Below are positions 22,261 to 34,333 of a DNA stretch of 64,000 bases, one piece after another. Source of the DNA: Piliocolobus tephrosceles (taxonomy: Eukaryota; Chordata; Mammalia; Primates; Cercopithecidae). Position 1 is the first letter of the stretch; the number at the start of each line of letters is the position of its first letter. The stretch spans positions 106,579,783 through 106,643,782 of the forward strand of contig NC_045448.1 in the NCBI RefSeq assembly GCF_002776525.5, read 5' to 3'. The translations under genes were made by a program, and so were the position numbers. Below the pieces are notes generated by a model. The model was not told the DNA's origin, ran no database searches, and saw only the letters and a list, made by a program, of their open reading frames with translations.

Positions 22261-23029
22261 CTTTTTTCCTTTTCACTGTTGAATTATAACAGTTTTTACA
22301 TACCTTTACATTGTCAAGTTATTAATGTTGTAATCCTTATTTGCCTGTTTTTATCCTTATTCAGTGTTTATTTTTGCTCATTCTCTGACCTTTGACTTTT
22401 CTGCATTTTGTATTAAGTCGTTATAGTTGGGTTCCAGTTGTTTGACGGAATCCTTTTGTCTTTATACAAACAGTTGAGTTTATCTTATTTAATCTCACTA
22501 TAGATGTGTTTAATCTTTTCCATCCACTTTTATGCATTCATATTGGTTTTGGTTTTGGTTTTAATCTCTTGATAATGGGGCTCAATTTTCAGGTACACTT
22601 TTAAGATACGTTTAAGCCTTTATTAAATGACTTCAGAAGCAAAATAGTGTCTATTGTGATCTTCCTTATTCTCATAACACTTAAGGGTGTGTTGGCATGT
22701 TCTGAGATTTTTATTCTTGTTTATTACAGTTAAATGATTATTTTTGTTTTGTGGCATATACTTCAAAAACAGTATTTATTTTCTGCTTTTCTAACCTGAT
22801 GTCCACAGATCCTTTGCATCGGGTATCTGCTTATCTTTCATAAGGCAGCTTCCTCATTTGTGAGTCTTTGTATGATAATTTCAGTGGTCAGATTCTGTCT
22901 TCATGATAATTTTTTTCTCCTCAAGAAAGTGCACATGAGTGATACACTTCCTGAGTTCCTTTTCTGTAGACTTCATGTGAGACCACAACTTCTCATGCTC
23001 TAGAATTCTGTCACAACCATTATTGATGT
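22261..23029. other. Intron, AT-rich, unassigned
   Basis: May be a deeply decayed continuation of the antisense L1M on either side, but I cannot align it by eye. Confidence 0.4.
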
Positions 23030-23606
23030 ATGAATAACATACAATAAACTACATGTGTTTACGTAATTTAAAAAGTTTGGCATATTTATGTACCTGTGAA
23101 ATTATTACTACAATCAAGATAATGGACATACGTATCACCCTTAAAAGTCTACTTGTGCCCCTTGGTAATCCCTTTACACTCCTCATCTTTAGACAACCAC
23201 CAGTCTGCTTTTTGTCACTAACAGGCAGTTTACATTTTAAAACACTTTATATAAAAATCGAGTCATACAGAATGTACTTTTTCGAGGGTCTGGGTTGTTC
23301 CACTCAGCATAATTATTTTGAGATTAATCTGTGTTGTTTTGTGTATCAATAGCTTCTTTTATTGCTGAGTAGTATTCCATTGTACAGATATAACGCAACT
23401 CATGTGTCTGTTCACCTGTATACATGGAAGTTTGGGCTGGTGGAAATTTGGGCTATTCCAATATTGAGCTATAACAAAGCTGCTACGAACATTTATGTAC
23501 ACGCCATTCATCGTATGGACAAATGCTTTTGTTTCTCTTGGACAGATATCTAGGAGTGGAGTGATTTGGTCATATGGTAGGTGTATGTTTAATTTGTAAG
23601 AAATTG

Positions 23607-25028
23607 GCTTCAAACTGTACTACAAGGCTATAGTAACCAAAACAGCATGATACTGGTACCAAAACAGGTATGTAGACCAATGGAACAGAACAGAGGCCTC
23701 AGAAATAATGCCACACATCTACAACCATCTGATCTTTGACAAACCCGACAAAAAAAGGAATGAGGAAAGGATTCCCTATTTAATAAATGGTGTTGGGAAA
23801 ACTGGCTAGCCATATGTAGAAAGCTGAAACTGGATCCCTTCCTTACACCTTCTACAAAAATTAACTCAAGATGGATTAAAGACTTAAACGTAAGACCTAA
23901 AACCATAAAAACCCTAGAAGAAAACTTTCTAGGCAGTACCATTCAGGACATAGACATGGGCCAAAGACTTCATGACTAAAACACCAAAAGCAATGGCAAC
24001 AAAAGCCAAAATTGACAAATGGAATCTAATTAAACTAAAGAGCTTCTGCTCAGCAAAAGAAACTATCTGAACAGGCAGCCTACAGAATGGGAGAAAATCT
24101 TCGCAATCTTTCCATCTGACAAAGGGCTATCCAGAATATACAAGGAACTTAAACAAATTTACAAGAAAAAAACAACCCCATCAAAAAGTGAGCAAAGGAC
24201 ATGAACAGACACTTTTCAAAGGAAGATATTTATGCAGCCAAGAAACATGAGACAAAATGCTCATCATCACTGGTCATTAGAGAAATGCACATCAAAACCA
24301 CAATGAGATACCATTTCACACCAGTTAGAATGGCGATTGTTAAAAAGTCAGGAAACAACAGATGCTGGAGAGGATGTGGAGAAATAGGAGCGCTTTTACA
24401 GTGTTGATGGGAGGGTAAATTAGTTCAACCATTGTGGAAGTCAGTGTGGCGATTCCTCAAGGATCTAGGACTAGAAATACCATTTGACCCAGCCATCCCA
24501 TTACTGGGTGTATACCCAAAGGATTAAATCATTCTACTATAAAGACACGTACACGTATGTTTATTGCAGCACTATTCGCAATAACAAAGACTTGGAACCA
24601 GCCCAAATGCCCATCAGTGATAGACTGGATAAAAAAAAATGTGGCACATATACAACGTGGAATACTATGCAGCCATTAAAAAAAAAAGGGATGAGTTCAT
24701 GTCCTTTACAGGGACATGGATGAAGCTGCAAACCATCATTCTCAGCAAACTAACACAAGAACAGAAAACCAAACACCACGTGTTCTCAGTCATAAGTGAG
24801 AGTTGAACAATGAGAACACACGGACATAGGGAGGGGAACATCACACACTGGGGCCTGTCGGGGGGTGGGGAGGCTAGGGGAGGGATAGCATTAGGAGAAA
24901 TACCTAATGTAGATGACAGGTTGATGGGTGCAGCAAACCACCATGGCATGTGTATACCTGTGTAACAAACCTGCATGTTCTGCACATGTATCCTAGAACT
25001 TAAAGTATAATAAAAAAAATTTTTAAAT
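23607..25028 (+). mobile_element. L1P (L1PA-like), sense, 5'-truncated, 1.4 kb
   Basis: Starts GCTTCAAACTGTACTACAAG inside ORF2 and runs through the ORF2 C-terminal region, the 3' UTR (GGGGCCTGTCGGGGGGTGGG, GATGACAGGTTGATGGGTGC) and a short A-rich tail (TAATAAAAAAAATTTTTAAAT). AGAAATTG at 23599-23606 and 25029-25036 is the target-site duplication. The coding frame is broken by stops, so it is inactive. Confidence 0.95.
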
Positions 25029-25641
25029 AGAAATTGCCAAGGTTTTTCTAAAGTGGTTGGTCTGTTTTACATTCCCACCAGCAATATGTGCCAGTTCCAG
25101 TTGCTGCGCGTCCTCACCACATTTTACGTGGGCATTCTTTTTAATTTTGGACATTAAAATAGGTGTGTAGTATCTCATTGTAGTTTTTATTTCCTTTTTC
25201 TTAAAAATTGATACTGAGCATCTTTCCATGTGTGTAGTTAACATTTGTATAATTCCGCACTTTAAAATATTAGGTTCTTTTTTACTCAGTTTCATGAGTT
25301 CTTCATATACTCAGCATATAAGCCCTTCATCAGATACATGATTTACAAATATTTTCTCAGTATGTGATTTGCCTTTTTATTTTCATTATGGCATATTTTT
25401 GGTGAGCATATGTTTTTAATTTTGTTGAAGTTTGATCTATCAGTTTTTCCTTTATTGATAGCGATTTTTTTGTTCAGGTAATCTTTTCTGTTTCAAGGTT
25501 ACAAAGATAGTCTCCTGTGTTTTCTTGCTGATGCTTTATAATTTTAGTTTTTATGCATAGAACTATGATTTATCTGAAATTATTTTGAGTACATGATGTT
25601 AAGGATAAAAGAGCGTTTTCCTCCAACATAGGTTTGTTTGG

Positions 25642-26020
25642 TGTCTTAGTCTGTTTTCTGTTGCTATAACAGAATACCACAGATTGTGTAATGTATAAAG
25701 AAACAATGTTTAGTTAGCTCACAGTTTTGGAGGCTGGGAAGTCTAAGAGTATGGTGCCGACATCTGGTGAGGGCCTTCTCGGTGTGCTGTAACATGGCGG
25801 AGGGCATCACGTGACTAGAGGGCAAGCGCAAAAGAGCCAGAGAGACCTTACTTTTATAGCAAAATCGTTCCCACAGTAGCAACATTAATAGATTAAAAGG
25901 TAATTAATAATAATGAATAGACTATTCATGAAGGCAGAGTTGACATTAATGCATTCCTGAGGGCACAGGGATTAAGTTCCCAACACATTAATTTTGCAGG
26001 AACGCTTTCAAACCATAGCG
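25642..26020 (-). mobile_element. MaLR LTR (MST/MLT1-like), antisense
   Basis: Begins TGTCTTAGTCTGTTTTCTG, has CTATAACAGAATACCACAG, CTCACAGTTTTGGAGGCTGG, CTGTAACATGGCGG and CATTCCTGAGGGCACAGG, and ends near AAACCATAGCG. Antisense L1M sequence continues on both sides, so the LTR landed in the L1M. Solo, no interior. Confidence 0.82.
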
Positions 26021-26199
26021 TCTGATTGTTCCAGTACCATTTTTAGAAAAGATGTATATTTTCCACAGAATCCACTGATCCCTTTGTTGAAAACCAAATG
26101 ACTTGTATACATGTGTGTCTGTTTCTAGACTTTGTTCAGTTCCATTGATCAGTCTTTATACTAGTACCACACTGTCTTGATGACTGTTGCTGTTTTGTG

Positions 26200-27440
26200 T
26201 GTGTGACAATAGACATAATGTAAAAATGACCACTTTAACCTTTTTTTGTTTTGTTTTGGATGGGAGTCTCACTCTGTCGCCCAGGCTGGAGTGCAGTGAC
26301 GCAATCTCAGCTCACTGCAACCTCTGCCTCCCAGATTCAAGCAATTCTCCTGCCTCAGTCTCCTGAGTAGCTGGGATTACAGGCGCTCACCACCACGCCC
26401 AGCTAATTTTTGTATTTTTTTTTTTAGTAGAGGTGAGGTTTCACCGTGTTGGTCAGGCTGGTCTCAAACTCCTGAACTGAAGTCATCCGCCCACCTCAGC
26501 CTCCCAAAGTGATGGGATTACAGGCGCGAGCCACCACACCTGGCCCTTTTTAACCATTTTTAAGTGTACAATTTAGTGACGTCGCATACATTCACATTGT
26601 TGTGCAACCATCACCATCATCCAGCTCCAGAAATTTATTTTCCCAAACTGAAACCTAAACAGTAATTCCTCATTCCTCCCTCCCCTTACCCCCTGACAGC
26701 CACCATTCCACTTTCTATCTCTATGAATTTGATGACTCCAGATACCTCCTAAGTGGAATCATACAGTATTTGTCTTTTTTAACTGACTTATTTCATTAGT
26801 CTTGAAGGTTCACCCATTATTGTAGCATGTGTCAGAATTTTCTTCCTTTTTAAGGCTGGATCATATTCCGTTGTATGTATAAATCACATTTTGTTTGTTC
26901 ACATGTCAGTGGGTATTTGGGCTGCTCCTACCCCTTAACGGTTGTGAATAATACTGCTGTGAATGTGGGTGAGCCCCTGTTTTCAGTTCTTTTGGGTATA
27001 TACACAGAAGTGGGATTTCTGGTCTTATGGTAATTCTATGTTTAATTTTTTTTCAGAACCTCGATACTGTTTTCCATAGTGGCTACACCATTTTAACATT
27101 CACACTAATAGTGCACGAAGGTTCCAGTTTCACCACACCTTTGCCAAAGATCCGTATTTTCTTTTTAAAAATTTAAATAGTAGTCATCCAAACAGGTAGG
27201 AAGTGGTATGATTGTGGTTTTGATTTGCATTTCCCTAATGGTCAGTGATGTTGAGCATCTTTTTAAGTGCTTACTGGCCATTTGTGTATTTTCTTTGGAG
27301 AAATGTTTGAGTCCTTTGCCCACCTTTTAGTTTGATTGTTTTTCTGTTACTGAGTTGCAGGAGTTCTTGATATATTCTAGATATTAATCTCATCAGATAT
27401 TTGATTTATAAATATTTTCTCCCATTGCATGGGGAATATA
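26200..27440 (-). repeat. Second old L1M, antisense, split by AluS
   Basis: The 3' UTR landmarks TTTTTAAGTGTACAATTTAG, CAACCATCACCATCATCCAG and CTGACAGCCACCATTCCAC are followed by antisense ORF2 (CATATTCCGTTGTATG, GTGATGTTGAGCATC, TTTGCCCACCTTTTAG). Confidence 0.82.
26241..26545 (-). repeat. AluS-type, antisense
   Basis: (TTTTG)n tail, then GGGAGTCTCACTCTGTCGCCC through GCGAGCCACCACACCTGGCC. An extended T run lies at 26416-26425 in the central linker. Confidence 0.93.
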
Positions 27441-27929
27441 TGTAATTTTCATAATAAAAAGTTAAAAGAAATTTTTCTTTACAGAAAATAGAAGAGTTCG
27501 ACCAATACCAACTCATTTACCACTCAGACTCAACAGTTATTACCATTTTGCTGTGTTTGCTTTATCCATACAACCTCCCCAACACACAAATTATTTTGCC
27601 AAGACTTTTCAAAGAAAATTAGATTCACCCTTACACTTTACGTAGTATGCACTTTCAAAAAATTAGGACAGTTTTCTACGTCTGCCGCATTTTTTGCATA
27701 AACAGTCTCCAGAACATTTACAAAATAATATATATTACCGGGAAAAATAATGCTGTTTTGCTCTCATTTTGATGTAGCAGATAACCTTTTGGGATAAGTT
27801 CACTGATGGTATTCCTTGTAGTGTTGGCATTTTCTCATACATCAGTAAGAACTTCTTTTTCTTCATCACCTGAAATACAGCTATTGCCTCCAACTTCCTA
27901 CTTCTTCTTGTCTTCCTTATCTTTAAAAC
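27441..27929. other. Intron, unique
   Basis: No recognised element. CTTTACAGAAAATAGAAG near 27478 looks like an acceptor but no protein match or donor follows. Confidence 0.5.
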
Positions 27930-28400
27930 CTAAAGTAGACCGAACTTCTTCCCATGACTTCCTTATGAGGCAGAGCGTTATCTGGCCTCTGCTTAGCCCT
28001 CCAGTCGCATTTTCTCCTCCTCTCCCAGCTCCAGCAGAGAGACCTGCCATCTGTTTCTTGAGCATACCAACCTCTGCCCTCTATGAAGGCCTTCACATGT
28101 GCTGTTTTCTGTACCACCACCCATCCAGCTGCCACACTGCTTTTTTCAGTCCTTCAGGTTTTTATGTAAATATTATCTCTTCAGACAGGCCTTCCCTCAT
28201 GATGTATTTAAGTATTGCAACTATTTGTTCCCCTTCACAGCACCTTTTCAGTGTTTTGATAATCCTATTTCAGTATATAAATATGTATTTTTTAATGACT
28301 ATCTCTCCCTCACACACACCACCCACTGTACCTTGAGTTCCTTGACAGTGGGAATTGTTAACCACCAGCACCTGGCACACAATTAGTGAGCAGGGAACAG
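27930..28400 (+). repeat. L2 3' region, sense
   Basis: GACAGGCCTTCCCTCATGATG, CACAGCACCTTTTCAGTG, CTTGAGTTCCTTGACAGTGGG and CCAGCACCTGGCACACAATTAG follow the L2 consensus (ggccttccctgacc, agcacttatcac, agctccatgagggcaggga, gcctggcacatagtagg). The 176-codon frame at 27806-28336 lies mostly over this and is not a gene. Confidence 0.8.
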
Positions 28401-28691
28401 TCCAAGGCACTGCAGCCTCACAAAGTGATTATCACGGGGACTGTTTTCAGGATAAAAATTGATCGCATTCTTTTCTTTTATATGTGTAACAGAAACACAC
28501 ATAAAAACTTCATGTGTGTTTACAATTTGATCTAGTCATTGTATGTGATTTGGAGACCAGTTTTAACCTTAAAATCCAAGTGGTTATAAAATGAATGTTG
28601 GAAGTAAAATAGAATATTTTGGATATGCCCTGTGTCTGTAGTATAAATATTTGGCTTCAGTTTTTTAATCATTATTTTATTCCTTTTGCAG
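28401..28691. other. Intron just upstream of the 41-nt exon
   Basis: Unique AT-rich sequence ending with the acceptor tract TTATTCCTTTTGCAG. Confidence 0.6.
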
Positions 28692-28732
28692 ACCGAGACA
28701 ACACTTGGACTCAGTTCATATCAGCAGAAAAG
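28692..28732 (+). CDS. TMEM131: TMEM131 coding exon (probably exon 3), 41 nt
   Basis: A very short exon between a T-rich tract ending TTTTGCAG (28691) and a strong donor, AAG followed by GTAAGT (28733). It starts in phase 0, reads TETTLGLSSYQQK and leaves two bases (AG) that the next exon completes to serine. It continues the previous exon directly in the known TMEM131 order. At 41 nt it would frameshift the protein if skipped. The flanking introns are long (23.1 kb and 21.1 kb), so recognition depends on strong splice sites, which it has. Confidence 0.95.
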
Positions 28733-31094
28733 GTAAGTATATTTAATAAGATCACTGCCATACTTTCAGTTCCTTCTGGGGGATTCCTGTGGTTCTCCCC
28801 TCCACTTTCCCCTTGCTCTTTTTGGTGAAGAAGGAATAGCAAATTGTAAATCAATTATATGATTATTTCTAAGTATTGTGTGTGGGAAACCAGGTTTAAG
28901 TTTGAATGTGCACTTCATGCAGTTGTGTAGCGTGCTTCCCCTGTCGTGTCCGAAGGGCTGTTACTCAGAGCTGAAACTCCCCTTGCTTTGTGAGAGATTC
29001 AGCTGTGTAGCTCCTTAGTGGCTTCTCTTGTGGCTGTCCCTGCTTTTGATGTACTGGCCATTGCTGCCCTCAGTTACCAGGGGTCTGCCTGCAGGTCCCC
29101 AGAGGAGGATCTCAGCCCTGCGAAACCCAGTCTTGTGACTTGGAGAGACCACTTTTAAATACAGCTTCCCCATGATAACGGGATGGTTTTACCTCAGGTG
29201 TTAAAGAAAATAGGTACATGCATGTGAATTTGGAGACACTTTTCCTGCCTCCCCACGTCCAAATTATTTGGTCTTTTGGTACCTTCTCACATCTGTAAAG
29301 AGACATACTGTGCTGATTCTCTTTCCATATCCGGTGAAAGTCTGTTCTGGTACCTAAAGGTGAGTGAGAGCTTTCTTTGATTTGGATAAAACGGTCCCTC
29401 CAGCACCTATTTAGTGTTCACTCCCAGCTCTTAATGATTGCTCCCCGGGGACCATAGATGTAAAGGAAGTTAGCTTACAAGGTTCAGCGTAATGGTGTAG
29501 TTGCTCTTCCTATTGGCCAGAAACATCTGGTCAGGCACCAGTAGCGGTTCTAGTGAGCGCCGTTTAGTAACAATTGAAAGGCTGGCAGTGGTGTCAATAG
29601 GGCTTTCAGGTAAGGAGCCCGTATCGTGGATTTAAGAACCCAGTTATTTTACAGTGTGTGTTTTTAGAAGTATGTTTTATTCTGTCAGTATATTCCTTAA
29701 ATGACAGCAAAGCAAATTTATTTTTAAAAATTATTAATATCCACTGAAATCAGACACTTAGCTACCAAAGTGGCTATGGCAACAAAAAATGCCCCCACTT
29801 TGGCTGTCATCACTGCAGTTTCCATTCTGAGGTAGCAGGAACAGGGAAGCATTTGTTCCTCCTCGGCCTTCATGTTAAGGTATATCTGTGAATGTCTCCA
29901 GACTAGCAAAATGCAGACTGCATCAACAAAGCATTTTGTTTTGAGAGAGAAATATAAAATATTCAGACTATTAGTAGGACAATTAAAACTTCTTACCTCA
30001 TAAATAATGAAAATTCTTCAGTATTCACTATTTTTTCTCTTTTCACTCTTTCATCTCTGCAGTAACATGGCCCTTCTTCCCCATTGTTCTGTCATTCTCC
30101 CTAATGTTATATGTCCTATGGGGACCTGCCCTGTCTGTGATTCCTGCCCAAATATTTAACACTGGCCTGGGTTGTGTCCAAACCACTGTGTGTCTAGCCT
30201 GATTCCTCCTTGGCTGGACCATCTAAGAACCCTAGAACTGTCTAACCACATCTAGAGCCAAAAGAATGGGGAGAAAAACATGTATGTTATCTTGTGCCTC
30301 TTCCTGCTTTCTTCCAGCAATTAGGAAATTAGCTGTGGAATTAGACTGCACTACATTTATGAAGATGAGGATGTTCATTTGTGATCAAAATCTGGGCTTT
30401 AAGTATTTTCCTAGTGTTATGAAGAATTGATATCAGTACATAATTATATTCTCATCTCGTTCTACTTATCTACTCTGTCTAAAACTTAGTGGCGTAAAAT
30501 AACCATTTTATGATGCTCTCAAACTCTGTCAGAAATTCAGGCAGGGGAGTGCAAAGACAGCTTGTCTCTTCTCCATGATCTGGGGCCTCAGCTGGGGAGA
30601 TTTCAGAGCTGGAAATGACTTGATGGCTGAGAGCTGGAGGCATGTCCATTACATGTTGATGCTAGTTTGCTAGCTGGGACCTCAGCTGAGCTCTCAACTA
30701 GAATGCCTATAAGTCGGCCTCTTTGTGTGGCCTTCACATGGGCCAGTTTGGGCTTCCTCCTAGTATGATGGCTGGACTCCAAGAGTGAATGTCCCAGAGG
30801 AAGCTAGTGAAAGCTGGACCACCTTAATCTGCCCTTGGAAGCCACAATATTACTTCCACTGCCGTACGCCATTAGTCAGCAAGTCACTTAGGTTGTCCTA
30901 GATTCAAGATAAGGGAGGGGAGAAAGAGCTCCCCACCTCCTGAGGGCAGGAATATTAGATTTGTAGACACAATTGACAGCTGTCACATTTTACATTGTGT
31001 GTGTGTGTGTGACCAGGATCATGAACTGGGTGAACATTTAATTCAAATTAGTATGCAGATTGGGTATGGGACTGGGTTAAGCGCTAAAACATAA
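28733..31094. other. Intron, mostly unique, one probable ancient repeat
   Basis: 29186-29286 is copy B of the inverted 101-bp pair. 30450-30990 (GGGGCCTCAGCTGGGGAG, GGGCCAGTTTGGGCTTCCTCC, CTCCAAGAGTGAATGTCCCAGAGG) resembles an ancient mammalian interspersed repeat I cannot name safely. A short (TG)n is at 30998-31012. No genes seen. Confidence 0.45.
29186..29286 (-). repeat. Unrecognised 101-bp repeat, copy B
   Basis: Reverse complement of 21756-21856 with about 86% identity by eye, no indels. Begins about 450 bases downstream of the 41-nt TMEM131 exon. Confidence 0.75.
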
Positions 31095-31211
31095 GTCTTA
31101 GTGAGCCCAGGATGCAGTAACAAAATACCATAGACTGAGTGACTTAAACAACAGGCATTTATTTCTCACGGTTCTAGAGGCTCAGAAGTCTAGGATCAAG
31201 GTCTTGCAGAC
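31095..31211 (-). repeat. MLT1-type MaLR LTR fragment, antisense
   Basis: GCAGTAACAAAATACCATAGACTGAGTG, AACAACAGGCATTTATTTCTC, GGTTCTAGAGGCTCAGAAG match the antisense end of MLT1-type LTRs. It stops abruptly at CTTGCAGA, where an unrelated open frame begins. Confidence 0.75.
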
Positions 31212-31661
31212 TTGGGCCTGGCAAACTGTTTTGATGATAATGAAAAACTGATAACCATATGGACCACTAACATAAACCTTAGGTGTCTTGATACCCCTAC
31301 AACTAAACCCCGAGAGGCTTACAAGCATCTGTTTATAAGACCCTCTTCAAAAGCACTGTTTTCTTTGAGATTGCATTTTGTCATTTCATCAACACATATG
31401 CTTTGTAACCTCATCAGAAGTGGTGTCTCCGATATCCTCCAGAGCTATTTGGATGTGTTTAACATCCAGAGGACATTGGCAGATCTCATTTTCTACAGGC
31501 TTTGTGCTATAGAGGCTTATCTTGAGGAGGGCCGGTGGCAGCCAGGTGATGCCTGTTCCCCTACAGAGAATTTGATACGTCAATTTTCTGTGTTCAGCGA
31601 TTTAGAGGAAGACATGAACATAATGAGGGAAAATGGACAATATAAAAAAGAAAAAAAATGA
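31212..31661 (+). other. Unexplained 149-codon open frame running into L1M ORF1
   Basis: An ATG-led frame of 149 codons. The first two thirds (to about 31590) match nothing I recognise. The last part (EEDMNIMRENGQYKKEKK) reads into the coiled-coil part of an L1M ORF1. A frame change at the A-rich run near 31650 gives the typical ENTVSEM and KLSEFED pattern of L1 ORF1. There is no promoter, splice context or conserved-domain signature. I consider it a chance fusion of an unknown ancient repeat with L1M. Confidence 0.35.
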
Positions 31662-32830
31662 AGCCTCTAGAGTTGAAAATACTGTTTCTGAAATGAGTAT
31701 TTCACTGGATAGGAGTAAGAACAACCTAGACATTGCAAAAGAAAAGCTTAGTGAGTTTGAAGACAGTGACAGCAGTAATTTAAACTGAAGCGCAGGGAGA
31801 AAAATAACTAAAAAACAAATAAATCCTTGGTGACCTCTGACACAGTAGTAGCAAGCAGTCTAACACGTGTGTAAGTGAGCTCCCAGGAACTGGGAGAGGG
31901 AGTAGCTGTGGAAGAACTTTAATAAACCTGAAGCAAGAGTAACACAAAGTCACACCAAGCCAGATAATATTCAAGTTGTTGAAAATCAGTCACAAATAGA
32001 GAAACAGGGAAGAAAACTAAATATAGTAGTTCAAAAGATAAGAATGACTGCTGGTTGTTCGTCAAGGACAAATGCAACCCCCAAACCAAGGAAATAACGT
32101 TTTTAAAGTACCAAAAGGAAAAATTGCTAATCTAAAACACTACATCCAGCAGGAATATCCTTCAAAAAAATGAAGACATTTTCAGATAAAACTGAGAAAA
32201 TTTACAGTAGACTGGCACTTTTGAGAAATGTTAAAGGCTAAAGACAGTTAACCATTTCAGGTATAAACACAGATCCTATGAAGAACAAAGACCATCAATG
32301 AAGGCAAAAATATGTGGAAAAATATAAAAAATGTTCTCTGGTTAAGAAAATGTTAATTTCTAACATTTTAAAAACGATTTAAAAACAAAAGTAATTGTTT
32401 ATAGCATGTATACATTACGTGTGTGATAACAGCACAAAGAACAGAAGGGTTGCATGAAAGAATTGAGTTGTAAGATTCTTACATGATATGTAAAGTAGTA
32501 TAATATTATTTGAAGTTAAACTGTGATAATATGAAATAAGCTCCACAGGAAACATTAAAATCATTAAAAAAAATACCAAGAGCTATAGCCAATAAACTAG
32601 TCATGAAGATAAAATGAAATACTAAATGAATACTCAGTTGATCTAAAAGAAGGCGTAAACAGAACAAGATGGCATAAACAGAACAAGATAAAAAGCAGAT
32701 GAGAAAAAATGGCAATATGGTAGACTTAAACCCAAACATATCAGAAACTATAGTAAATGAATAATTTCAATACCAATTGTCAGATTATATTTAAAAAACG
32801 AGACGCAAGCATATTTTGTCTACAAGAACT
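31590..32830 (+). repeat. L1M, sense, ORF1 to start of ORF2
   Basis: ORF1 coiled-coil remnant (31640-31785), ORF1 end (CACTACATCCAGCAGGAATATCC, ACATTTTCAGATAAAACTGAG), inter-ORF sequence (GTATAATATTATTTGAAG) and ORF2 start (TGGTAGACTTAAACCCAAAC, TTGTCTACAAGAACTTTATTTTA) run in order. Many stops, inactive. Confidence 0.8.
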
Positions 32831-33410
32831 TTATTTTAACTTTGTATTTAATATTTTACTTTTTGTTTTGAAATAATTTTAGAGAAAAGATGGAAAAATA
32901 GTACAAATAATTCTTACATCTTCTTGACCCAAATTCCTCATTTGTTAGTTTTTTCATATTTGCTTTATCATTCCTAATCTCGCTTTTTTAACTCTCTCCT
33001 TTTCCTTCCCTCCCCATAGCTACTTTTTTATACATACATGTGCATGTATTTGTAATTTTTCTGAAGCATTTGAAAATCATTTGTAGACATGATGCTGTTT
33101 TACCCCTAAATATTTCAGTGGATATTTCTTGTGAACGTTGTTTTAGAGATCATCATATACTCATGAAATTCAGGAAATTAAGACTGTCTCATACTGCTGT
33201 TTAATCTAGAGTCCTCATTGGGATTTTGTAAATTGTCCCATTAACGTCTTTTATTTTAAAAAAATTTTGGGTCCAGGGTTCAGACCCTCATATTTAATTT
33301 TCACTTCTCTTTAGTCTCTAATGTAGAACAATTGATTTGTCTTTCTTACTGTCTTAGAACTTTGACATTTTTGAAGAGTAGATGCCATTTATTTTACAGA
33401 ATAACCCAGA

Positions 33411-33718
33411 TGGACCCAGGCACGGTGGCTCACGGCCTGTAATCCTAGCACTTTGGGAAGCTGAGGTGGTGGATTGCCTGAGTTCAGGAGTTCGAGACCA
33501 GCCTGGGCAATACAGTGAAACCCCATCTCTACTAAAATACAAAACATTAGCAGGGGATGGCGGCGTGCGCCTGTAATCCCAGCTACTCAGGAGGCTGTGA
33601 CAGGAGAATTGCTTGAACCCGGGAGGCGGAGGTTACAGTGAGCCGAGATTGCACCATTGCACTCCGGCCTGGGCAAGACAGAGCAAGACTCCGTCTCAAA
33701 ATAAATAAATAAATAAAA
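33411..33718 (+). repeat. AluS-type, sense
   Basis: Head GGACCCAGGCACGGTGGCTCACGG, end GACAGAGCAAGACTCCGTCTC and (AAAT)n tail. AATAACCCAG (33400) and AATAAACCCAG (33716) flank it. Confidence 0.93.
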
Positions 33719-34333
33719 TAAACCCAGCTAGAGTTTTCTGATATTTATTCATTATTTGATTCAGAATTTGCATTTTTGGTGGAATATTACTGAAGTTTGT
33801 GTCTCTCCCAGTGCATCCTATCAGGAAGCGCTTGATGTCTCGTTCCATTTTTCTCTTATAATTAGTAAGTGTCTTGCAGAGAAGTACTTTGAGACCATGC
33901 AAGTACTGTGTTTTACATGAAATTCTGAATAGTTTTAGAATCTATTGATGATTCTTGCCTGGAGCAGTTATTGCGCTGGCTGGGTTTTTAAAAAATTCTA
34001 TCACACTTTCTATGTTTCTTAGTTGGCATTCTGACTGAAGTTAAGATTGAGGTCATGGTTCATTTTTATCCAGGTGTTTCACCATTGTTTGCACTGTTGT
34101 AAAAAGAAATCACATGTGCGTAGTTAGGTCTATTCTGTGTCATTTACATGTCCCCAAGAATCATTGAGCAGTTCCTACTTTCTGGTACGTTAGGAGGTTC
34201 CAGGCTTGTTTTGTAATTTTCCTGCCACAGCCCTGGAACAACCTATTTCTCAAAAGACCCCTGCTTCATTTTAGTGGAAGATAATATTGAAAAATTAATC
34301 TTTATGTGCCATGCGTACTCATTGCTATTATGA

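Larger units (their letters stand above)
23030..26200 (-). repeat. Old L1M, antisense, host of two later insertions
   Basis: The 3' end (TGTATGAATAACATACAATAAACTAC) lies at left, followed by GAGTAGTATTCCATTGTAC, AGGAGTGGAGTGATTTGGTC and, after the L1P, TTCCCACCAGCAATATGTGCC, GATACTGAGCATCTTTCC, and, after the LTR, GTTCCAGTACCATTTTTAG and GTTCCATTGATCAGTC. It is split by a sense L1P at 23607-25028 and a MaLR LTR at 25642-26020. Confidence 0.85.

Noticed and set aside
27470..27500. Candidate acceptor CTTTACAG
   Set aside because: No donor or coding frame continuing TMEM131 follows.
27806..28336. 176-codon open frame, longest on the plus strand
   Set aside because: Mostly overlaps an L2 3' region; hydrophobic low-complexity translation with no family features and no splice context.
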